Positions 38,771 through 48,779 of a DNA stretch of 64,000 nucleotides are shown in pieces. The notes beneath the pieces are model-generated. The model searched no databases and was not told the origin of the DNA. It was given only the letters and a program-made list of their open reading frames with translations. Source of the stretch: Anas platyrhynchos (lineage: Eukaryota; Chordata; Aves; Anseriformes; Anatidae); the NCBI RefSeq assembly GCF_047663525.1, contig NC_092589.1:23495001-23559000 (forward strand), written 5' to 3'. Each line of letters opens with the position of its first letter. Within the stretch, counting starts at the first letter, position 1. The position numbers and the translations under genes are program-made.

Positions 38771-38905
38771 TGAACAAGTCAGGAGCAGTACTTGCTGAGA
38801 GCCTCAGCTCCAAGTCTGTGTCTGCTGATCCATTGATTTTTCCTCCTTCTTCTGGATAAGGGTCTTTACTCTTTCCCCACTCCTGCCCAACATTTGATTT
38901 ACTTT
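38771..38905 (-). CDS. Possible alternative linker exon of the upstream SLC30A10-like transcript
   Basis: On the minus strand an open segment of 135 bp lies between GAGGACAG| and |GTGAGTC, phase 1 at both ends, exactly the phase class of SLC30A10 exon 2. It encodes a hydrophilic peptide: SKSNVGQEWGKSKDPYPEEG, then GKINGSADTDLELRL and SASTAPDLF. This composition suits the cytosolic TM4-TM5 linker of ZnT proteins. The donor is strong. The acceptor is weak, with a purine-rich stretch instead of a clear pyrimidine tract. If joined to exon 3 it gives DLF-Ser-VLLHVMGD. I do not recognise the peptide itself; the call rests on phase, position and composition. Confidence 0.4.
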
Positions 38906-41900
38906 CTGTCCTCTGAGCACTTAGCAAACGTTTCTTCGGAGCATTTAGTGAACACTTCTTTCAACATGATCATTTTCTCCTGCTTCTTGTTTCCTGGCTT
39001 CTGACCAGTTTATCCATGCAAAGAACTTTCCCTTCATCTTGTGGCTGCTAGAAAACCTCTGGTCGGAAACCTCTCAGAAACCCAAGCCTTCAGTCACCCC
39101 ATAATGCACCCCACAAAGCTCCCCAGGTCTGTTCGACGCACCACAATCACTTCCAACAAACTCCCCAAACTATCATCTGAACAAATTTACATCAACCATT
39201 CTTGTTTAGTAAGTCAAGTCACTTCCAATAACAAGAATAATTAATTTGGTTCATTCTCCAGAATAATGGGTCTTATCCCTGTTGCTCCTTTGCATTTGGA
39301 TTCCCTTCCACATAGACCTAAAGAAAGGCTTGATCCTGCCCATAGGAGCCACCAACCCTTTTACCGGGGATTTCCCTTGTGGGCACCGTGGTTCCGCTTG
39401 CACCAATCCACTTTCAGTACTGGGAAGTTGGACCTTGAATCCTTTTAGAAAGGAGCCATGGTCCCAATTGTTCTGCAGAGTGCTTAGCACCCCTGTGTGT
39501 TTCACGCTGACTGTAGGCATCCAACAGTATAATGCTGTAGTACCACTCCCCCCTCCACAACTGAGATTGCCTGAGCAAGCTATGTGCTATAAAACAGAAC
39601 AACCAGCCCAAATATCCCCATTCCCTCTACTTCTGAATACACTGAGTTGAACAAGTCCTTAATAGCAGGTTCAGAAAATGTTGTCCAATGCTTTTTGAAT
39701 TATTTGTCAACTTCATTTTCAGCTACAATACTGCTAGAAAACCTGTTGCTGCAGTTTCCCTACCCTAATCAGAAGCAGGAATTGGTAGAATTCTTCTGAA
39801 CAAGACAACTTTCCTTCTGAACAGCAAAGTCCCAAAGCACTTTTGCAAGCTTCAGGATTTCTTTGTGTCAAGTGTTCAAGGCTCTCTGCACACCAGTTAT
39901 TAACACTTTTAGGTAAAACAGCCATGAGGGGTCATCCCCTATATCTAACAGCCCACTCCAACTTTGGCCACGTGGGATGCTTAAGTAGCAGTAAGAGTAG
40001 AGTAAGTATATACAGAATCATAGAATATCCTGAGTTGGAAGGGACCCACAAGGATCATCAAGTCCAACTCCTATTGATATCATACCCTATACGATACTTC
40101 GCCCATAATACTCTTCCATCCTTCAAGTGTTTTCAGCTCAACTGAGTTTCTGAGCTAGATACCTCTGCATCTAGTAGATTTCAATGATTTTTTCTTCCAT
40201 GTACTTGCCCAGCCTTTCACTCATCAGTGTAAACTTAACATATCTTCTACCCATGGTGACTTCACCTCTTTCTCTCTGTTTTGGACCTGGATCCTTAGTT
40301 CTTGAATCAGAGAACAGAATGAACAGTCAAGGACTACTGACCTTCCCCATGCCACTCATGCTTTTGCAGGCTGTGATCACCTCCTCCTTAAATTACCTAT
40401 TTTCAAGATGACAGGTTAAAATCTACTTAGCTGTTCCCTGCAGAGAAGCCATTACCAGCCTTTGAAAATAGGATATCTCTGAATTATTATGAAATATTAG
40501 ACAACAGTAGCAGCAGTAACAACAGTAATGTCCTTCCACTGCTGAATGAAGAATGAAAATAACATTACTCACAGCCTCGTGTTGCTATAAGATTTAGATA
40601 GTAAAATAATAATAATAATCACCAAAACAAAGACGTAATTATGGACGCTATATTTAAGAAAGATCAGTTAATGCTGCTTATCAAAGTCCTGACTGAGATT
40701 ACTTTTTAACCTATCATAAAAGTAAAATGATTTACAAAAGCTATTTCGGGAAGAACCTAAAGGATGAAAGAAACAAACGCCCACACACCACCAGACGTGA
40801 GGAAGAAGAGTCGTGCCTCTTTAAGGCTGCAGGAAGAAACTATTGCACTTGCAGTGAGAAGCCAAGGCTGACACTAGGCACATCGCATTTAAAGACCATC
40901 TCTGTCTGTAAGAGCCTGAAATCCAGCACGTGAGTGAGACAGGACCTTTGTGCTTGTGTTTCTCTTCTTGTACAGAGCCCAAACCATGGCCATTCCAACA
41001 ACACCTGGTGGCAGCCTTGGGAGGTTCTTGCCTGCACCTTGCACAGCAAATTGCTCTGACAGGCTCTGTAAAATAATCTTTTGTGAAACGTATTTCTGCA
41101 GATTAGGAATATTGGGTCAAATCCATAAATGGAAGCAATGTGGTTGGCTTCTGTCACAGATAAATTTGACTGCAAGATGAGTCACAAAATAAACACCAGC
41201 GAACTTTACTGCACAATACAGTTGATACAAGGGCACTCTGTAGGTCTCTTCTTCCTGGGCACTGTATGTTCACTGATTTGTATCTCCCTCTAGCTCTAGT
41301 CATGTCAGAAAGGTGTTTCTTGGCACACAACAAAGGGCTGAAGGACTGAAGGAAGGGAAATCATTAGGTCTGCTTCACTCAGACAGCAGAAACCTAAAAG
41401 TTGTCCCTCCAGCAAGACTCGGCAGTCTGGGTGAGAGCTTTGCCAGCCTCCACTGCCGCATGCACAGGTGGCAGCTCCTGCTTGCTGCCAGGGCAGCTGT
41501 GACTCTCCACAGCAGTTCTGGGGCTGTCCCAGGCGGAGATCACCTTCCACCTCCTTCAGGGCATACCCAGTCAGTATATGCTCTACCACCTGGCTAGTGC
41601 TTTCTTGAATATTCTGACTACTTGATAATTCACTTCTAAAAATGTGTCTTTCTGCTAAATTTCCCATATCTACATATTCCCACATAACCTTTCCAACCCT
41701 GATTTAATTTTGGAAACCAGGCAGTTATGTAACATGTTGCACAGACCATGAGGAGAAGACTGCCAGTCACTGATTTCATCATTGTAAATTATATTGAGTC
41801 CTACTGCAAGAACTTCATTTTCTGTCCCAGCAGCATTTCTAGTCTAAAGCTGATTAAAAAAAAAAAAAAAAAGAAAGAAAAAAGAAAAAGAAAAAAAGAA

Positions 41901-44900
41901 AAAGCAAATAACAACAGAACCGTACCCATGCAGAGTAGCTGTCCAAATAAAACAATAGCAATGAACATATATATTGTGTCCTTAAAATTGCTGTTGTATT
42001 GAGACTGTTTATGACTTTGAACTTAGTTCTCTTTCAGTCCTTTCATTTCCTTACAACTCACCACAGATACTGTGATGCAACACAGCCAATCTGTCTGTGC
42101 CATTACTATGAAGTTGGTTCAAGGTTGAAAGAGAATGTAGATACCCAAAGTTCAGTAGTACCATTACTGTTGGAATCTGGGTTCACAAGTTTTGAACTTA
42201 CCCTTATATGATTGTTTAGACCATGCAGGGATACTTTTCTTTCTTTCCTTACAGACTTAAAAATGCTCATCCTGCACTTTCCATTTTGGCCAAAAGTTAG
42301 CCCTAAAATATTTGGGTTTGCTTCTTTGGATGCAAAATATTCTGCTTGAAAATAACTGGGGAAAGTGAAACATCTCCCCCTTAGATCAGCTTTTGAGGCT
42401 TATTTGAGGAGAATAAAGCATTCAAAAAAAAAAAAAAAAAAAAGGATCAACTGAAGAAAATTCAGAAAAGCATGCTGCTATGTAGACTTTCATAGTCTCT
42501 TCCCACCTGTCTTGAAGACTCTGTATTACAGCTTCAGCTAACATGTTAACACAGATCTGGTCACCTTGGGGGTAGCTGCTCAGAAAAACTTTGGAAGATT
42601 TTGGTGAGGATTATCTGGCACACTATTAAAGTAAAGAAGACATGCAGCAAAGATATGTGTCCAGTCTTATGTATTTGATAAATGCTAAAAATTACTTTGA
42701 GAGTTTCCCTTGCTTTTTTGTTCTACTTGAGAGGACTAACTCCAGTGATGCTATAGAAATCAAAGCCAGAAAATCTAGATATTTGGTTAGAGTGGGCTTT
42801 GGTTACCTGCATGCCAGTACCCTAACACCTCTGGGACTTATGGAAATAAACACATATAAAAGGACATTTGTCCCCTTATTTATATATATTACTCTGGTAA
42901 CATCTAGGAGTTGAATACCATGGTGCACTACATAGGTAGCACAGATCTGTGAGGATGCATTGTGTGACTGCAGCAACTGTTTGGTGGTGAACTTGGGTTC
43001 TGCACATGTGACCAGCATCTGGCTGTAAATGCAGTCAGGGCATGAATTGGCATGAAGTGTTTACTAAAGATCAATGCTCTCAGGGAAGAATAGCGTCAGC
43101 CTGATGAAGATATATTTGAAATAGAGGTAAAATAGATGTAGTAATGCTGACCTTCAGAAACAGCTTTTAGGCTTATGTCAGAAAAGCATGGTAAGCCCAA
43201 GGTTTCTTGTTATAGGTGTTAAACCCCAGGGCTCTTCACCATTCCTTGAAAAAGTCCCCAAGCCATCGGGCTAGTGCAATCTGGTACCAGTTCAGCAACA
43301 CTTTTGAGAGAGAAACTTGTTCAGACCAGAGAATGCATTCTTCTCTTCTTAAATGGAGGTGAATAAAGTGATTGGTTTTAAGCATTTACATGGTGACTTC
43401 TGCATTCCAGAGACAGACCAATCTCATGTATTGAGCACTGGTTTCCTCCATTCATTTTTCCTTGCAGGGAGATGTGTCAGTCAAGTCACATTTTCTTTAC
43501 ACCACTAAAAATGGGGATAAAGGAACAGTTCCTTTAGTGAGTTGTTTTGAGATCTGCAGCTCAAGCTGCTTTGTAAGGCAGCCTTTATGGGAAGAGGATA
43601 CAAAAATTAATTAAGTGCTAACAGAGCACCCATTTCTATGCTTGTGGTCACACAGCAGTGTAGCTCCAAGTCTCCATTTAAAATACAGTTTTGAGCATTT
43701 TAAAAATATTTCCAATCCCTAGAGCACTTTTATCTCCTGTAGTATATGTATATATTGCTGGCTCTGCTCAGTCAGCGAGTGCAGAGCAAAATACAATTGT
43801 GTTCCAATATCTGCATGGTTCTGCTCACTGGGTCTACTCTGGGATGGCCCATGGCATTAAGACACAGGTCAAACAGCCGCTTATCCACTTCTTTTGGCCT
43901 ATAAATGTTCTCACATACCCTGCGATCAGTATGTTTGCAACAATATACACAAAAATTGAGTTCAGAACACTATAGCAACAAAACCCTCTCAAATCACCCA
44001 GCCAGTTAAAACTGCTCCCTTTCTTTATCTCAGTTCATTCACACACATATATCCCCAACCCAATCCTACCTACAAAAGCAAAAAGAGATATGCCTCAGAG
44101 CAAGGCTCAGAATAAACACTCTTACTCTGCATAAGGTCCAGGAGGAGAAAGTATGCATGTTTTCCATTTATGTGACTGCTAGCTTACATGCTACCTCTTA
44201 TCTGAGAGGCAGGCTGCTGGTGCAGAGTGAGATAGGAGAATGAAGACCCAGGGTCTTATCACGTAAAAAGCTCACGTAAAATGCATGCTACATTGCAGCT
44301 ACCAACATAAAAGCAAGCCACTTATCTTTATTTAATGAGTTGTGAACTGTGCAAGGACCATGAGCCCTTTTATTAGAAGATTAACTTGGTTTCTCACAGC
44401 ACCAGATGCTGTATGCGTGGCTCAGTACTGAACAGGTTGGGCTGGGCGCTGTCTTCTTCAGTCCCTACTGCCCCCCAACCTTCCCCCCAGTACAGATCAC
44501 AGGACAACAGGACAAATGTTTCCTCCACATTAAATCTTTATTATTTTTCTCAAGACAAACAACAGAGAAGTACTGTAACCAGACTAATGTGGTGCTTTTC
44601 AAACTGTGGTCCCCCAACTGTTGAAAATCATATAGAAATGAGCCGAAGAGATGATTACACTGAGCTACACAAACAGAAGTAAACTGATTTCTGTGTGCAG
44701 TAAAACAGGCTTCTGCACCTTTATGACTGATTGTAAAGTGTATGGTCAATTGTCTGGTATTTATTGTAAGAACCTGATTTTATTTTCAGCTGCTTATTAC
44801 GCTGTCATAATCTTCATTTCCGTGAAAGATACCAGACCTCAAAATTGCCAGAAAACTCTGGCTAAAGCTGCTCTGTCACTTCCAACAGCAACGGTAAAAA

Positions 44901-47900
44901 GAGTGTTTTGTGAATGATAATTCTGGTAGAAGTTTCCTGGGGAAGCTTTAATATTTCTGCGTTTTAGGAACTACTTCCTGGATTTTCAGTCAAAGCAATG
45001 ACCAGGCTGTGCTGCCTTCAGTGCTGCCGTGGGCAGCCCAGCTGGCCTAAGCACCTCTACAGGGCAGTTCCAGTAGAGTATAAAAACATTTTATACCTGT
45101 AATATATAGTGTAGCATGGGAAACTAGACTGCCCAAATAAAGTGCAAAGACAGACCTAGGCGTCCCTCTCACCATCCAGGATTGATTCAGAGATCATCAT
45201 TTAAGCAGGCAGGGAGAGGTGGGTGCTTACAGCTGGCAGACACGACCAGTGAGAATCTGAATGCGCTACAGAGACAAAGGAGAATGCATTGGATGAATAC
45301 TTAGGACCTGGACAGAGAGCCAAAAGATTGCAAGAACCAGAGAAAAGACCAGAGCAAAGGGAGGAGTGAGGCATGAGAGGCACGCCAAGCCCAGCCGGAG
45401 GGCTGAGGATGTTGGCTGGGCCTGCCTGGGTGAGCGAGGGGGGAAGGCTGGCTATGGCAGCTCAGGAAAGTGTGCTTACGCTTGCTTGAGAAGAGTACGT
45501 GTTTAAGACAAGAACCTGAGGAGCAGATGTTGCAGTGAGCTGAATGAGGAGGGGCAGAACAAGGGAAAAGGATGGTGAGGTGAGTGGGTGCTTGTGAGCC
45601 CGCTGGCGCTCAGACCTGAGTGGCCATGTTCCTTGTAGGCACGGCTCTCCCAGCCCGGGCTGACTGAACCACTCTGTTTTTCGCTTTGAGTTTTTCAAAG
45701 TGAAGCAAAATCACATAAAAGAGAGAAGAATGCTGTTTAAATCCATTCCCTACACGGGGAACGGAGACCTGAAGCCAGCTCTCCTGCTTCCCAGAAAAGC
45801 CTAGCAAGCAGAGAGCTTCTCCGCAAACCTTTAGCCTTCATTGATCACTGGACGTCGAGAGATTGCACAGGTGTCATCGAGGGTATCGCCTGCGCACCAC
45901 TGGATTGCTCCAGGGTGATTCAGAGACCATGACCACCCCCTTCCATTTCTGCTAATGCTGTTGACACACCAGAAAATTTGCTTCGATTTCCGCCTCCTAA
46001 GCGAGAGGAAAGTGTCTTTTCCTCATATGCAGAATGAGGACAGGAAGAGAAGGAATTCCTCTTTTTTTTCACATTTTTAATATATATATACAAAGTATAT
46101 GTATAATGTAAAAGCGTACTCATATGCTTTCAGAATACATTTTTTTGAGCATTTCTTTTCAAAGAAACATTAAAAAAATCCTACTCAGGTAGAATTAGAG
46201 GAAATAAATGTGAAATTTTACTTAAAGTGAGGATTATAAAATCAAGTCCAGAAAAATAAGCATTCTCTCTACAGTACTAAATGGCATTGTTTTGCCATTA
46301 CCACAGGCAGAGAAGACCTACCTTACCAGAAAAAAAAAAAAAAAAAAAAAAAGACAAAACCCTAGACAAACTATGCACTGTGTTTATAGCACAGCACAAC
46401 ATTCATCAGTGGCTTATACAACTGAAAGCAAAATGGAGCTGCCAGGCATTTCTCAGAGCAAAATCTGGATGTATGTCCATGGCTGTGCTGTCCCAGTGAG
46501 CTGTTACAAGCAGCATCCTTGAAGCCCAGGGAGAACAGCATTTACCTACACAACTGCATTAATTTTGGTTAATTTCCTAGTTAGTTGCCTGACACTCTCC
46601 ATTTGTGGCTTTAAGTACTGATGTGTTTCTCCCCCCTGACTGCACCCAGAAGTACAATTTTCTGAATTTTCTGCTGGGATGAAACAGGTTTTCCTCCATG
46701 AAGCCACCACAAACAGAGATCATGATTTTGTGAAGAATTGGTGACAGTCCCAAAGGTAAAAGACCATTATTCCCCATTCTTGCCCCCCTCCCACACCTCC
46801 CCTCTTCCCAGCTAATTACATCCTGCCACTACTTTTGTCTAAGAGCAGCTCAAATTTTAAAGAATTGTGCATCTGAAAAAATGGACAGACAAAAGCTGTG
46901 CATGTGGCTTTGGTGTAAAACACCAGTAAAATTAAACCTTTAATATTGTTTGGAGGTAGCTGTAATGAACAAAAATATTTTCCACTTTAAGTCATATAGG
47001 AAATATACTAAACACTTAAATATAAACTAACAAACTTTATTTTCCAGCATGAGAGAACAAGAACCTCCAAAGCACTGTCCAGCCTTCAAGTTTAACCTCA
47101 TATATAGCAATGTATAAAAGCAGCTGCTTTGTTAGACAGGTCTCTCAGCTATTCCACCAGGATGCCCAGTTAATGTTTTGCAAATATCTGGTTCCTATCC
47201 CGACTCAAATATTTCTCTTTTTAAGAAATATGGTTGTATGTATGTGTGTAGATATAAATATATATACACATGTGCAGAGAAAGAGACAGTGTACACACAG
47301 ATCTATCTTACGTGAAATAAAGTGAGGCATTTTCTGCAGGAGTAAAATAAAGGGTCCTCAGCTCTTTGGATTTGGAATTCCTATGCTAAGATTTGAAATT
47401 TGAAAAACCTGTCATCAGGAAAACAAACTGAAAGGCTACACCTCCACGAGCTCAACAGAACCTCCTGCACATTCTTTACAGAAGACGAGGGACTGTTTGC
47501 AGTCTGACATTTTTGCAGGCACGCAGACAAAGTATTTAGGCAGCGGAGTACCCGTGGTTCTCCTCTGCCTCCCTGTAAAGCTCATGCTAATGAACAGCAG
47601 CAAAGAATTCACAACTTTTTCATTGTTCCAATATTCTCAGAACAGGTTTCCTCAACTGTTTAGCCCCAAATCAAAGAAGGCTGAGACTCCCCTTTTGTCT
47701 TGACCTATTCTTTTGTCTTATAAAAACTGTGAATTCTTTGCAAAAGATAATCAGGTCCTGGACAAAAGTTACAGCAGAATTACTCAATTATTGAGAGTTA
47801 TTGACTGTGGACAACTGGTATTTCAGGAATACATTTTTCCTAGTAAGAATCTCCTTACGGCCATAGCACATCTGTACTACAGCTTGTCCGAGGTTTTGCC

Positions 47901-48197
47901 AGCCAGAGGATTAGGGAGAAAAATTCTCTAGCAAGTCACTCTTCACTTTAGAAAGCCACTCTATACACAACTTACACATTATTTACTGAGAAGCACATGT
48001 AGTAATAGCTGCCTCACAGACTAAGTGGGAAGCACGTACAGGCATTGCATTCATTACCGTTGCTAATAAAATGGGAAAAAAAAAAAAAAAGTGACATTTT
48101 ACTTGCCCATCTCAGAAAAACAGTCAACAGTCTCTAGAAAAGTCATTAATTGGAAACAGCATGCTGAGATGCATAGTGACTGTATTGGATTATTTAC
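38906..48197. other. Presumed intron of the upstream transcript / intergenic
   Basis: No exon recognised. Contains a small CR1 fragment at 40016-40075, A-rich tracts at 41858-41906, 42425-42443 and 46331-46353, and a TA-rich stretch near 46080-46100. Open frames (41305-41685 minus, 45462-45698 minus and others) lack homology and splice context. I searched by eye for a second HxxGD TM5 exon and an HEVHVWEL-type exon and found none. Confidence 0.55.
40016..40075 (-). mobile_element. CR1 LINE 3' terminus, minus orientation
   Basis: About 60 bp: agaatcatagaatatcctga, then gttggaagggacccacaagg and atcatcaagtccaactcct. This is the reverse complement of the same CR1 3' end variant seen at 18.98-19.05 kb. 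Confidence 0.85.
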
Positions 48198-48642
48198 CTT
48201 TTTCAGGGTCTCCTTCGGGTGCACGACAGTAACAGCAGTCCATGAAGATAACATAGTTGAACACATTGAAGAACAGACCTGCGATCCCAACAATGAGGAC
48301 AAGCAGAGCTTTCTCTGTCTTCTGAGGATTGATGTACCTCTTGATAGCCTCGATGAAGATGCTGAACATCAGAGCGACAGCAAAAACGGAGTTGCCGAAG
48401 GCTCCCAGCACATCTGCCCGGGAGAAGCCAAAGGTGTTTGCCTTGTGCCATCTGATGCGGCTGAACCTCACCCCAAGCAAGCCGATGATCATAGAGATGA
48501 GGTGGGAGAGAACTGCAAAGGCATCTGAAGCTAAGGAAAGAGAATTGCCAACGTATGCTACCGAGATCTCGACAGCAAAAAGGACCAGGCTCACAAAGCA
48601 CATGAAGATGAGCCTGCTGCTCCTGCCCGAGTAGCGACCCAT
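48198..48642 (-). CDS. SLC30A10-like first exon encoding TM1-TM4 (alternative N terminus or partial paralogue)
   Basis: Intact 445-bp first exon of a CDF/ZnT protein, 148 codons plus one base, ending GAAAAAG|GTAAAT in phase 1 like SLC30A10 exon 1. MGRYSGRSSRLIFM aligns without gaps to ZnT10 through TM2. Other parts (ANTFGFSRADVLGAFGN, EAIKRYINPQ) are nearer to ZnT1. TM3 and TM4 (LLVLIVGIAGLFFNVFNYVI) are complete. Glu25, Asp40 and the TM4 Asn are kept. The TM2 site reads SDAFAVLSH: Ala43 and His47 replace Asn43 and Asp47, and Ile52 replaces Cys52. It has its own TATA promoter. No TM5-TM6 or C-terminal exon of its own is visible, so either it uses SLC30A10 exons 3-4 (directly or via 38771-38905 or exon 2), or it is the surviving part of a paralogue. 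The absence of stops or frameshifts argues for constraint. An upstream in-frame ATG exists, but MGRYSG is preferred. Confidence 0.85.
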
Positions 48643-48738
48643 TCCTACTGCTCCCTGTCCCTGCAGGTCTGTGGGACCGAGCTGCGTGTGGGACAACTGC
48701 CCTCTGCGCTTCTGCCCTCCGCCTGTCAGTGTTGCTCA

Positions 48739-48759
48739 CACGTGGGAGCCACTTTTATA
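48739..48759 (-). promoter_or_regulatory. TATA box and E-box of the SLC30A10-like first exon
   Basis: Minus strand TATAAAA at 48753-48759, followed by CACGTG at 48739-48744. The ATG at 48642 lies about 115 bp downstream of the TATA, leaving room for a start near 48722-48730 and a 5' UTR of about 80-90 nt. This contrasts with the TATA-less CpG-island promoter of SLC30A10 exon 1 and suggests regulated, tissue-restricted expression. CACGTG can bind bHLH factors such as USF, but which factor acts here is unknown. Confidence 0.65.
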
Positions 48760-48779
48760 GGCAGCGGTAAAGCAATAAA

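Noticed and set aside
41305-41685. 126-codon minus-strand frame between the two ZnT first exons
   Set aside because: Considered as an extra exon of the upstream transcript, but it has no transmembrane, HxxxD or C-terminal-domain features of a ZnT protein and I found no matching phase 1 splice borders.
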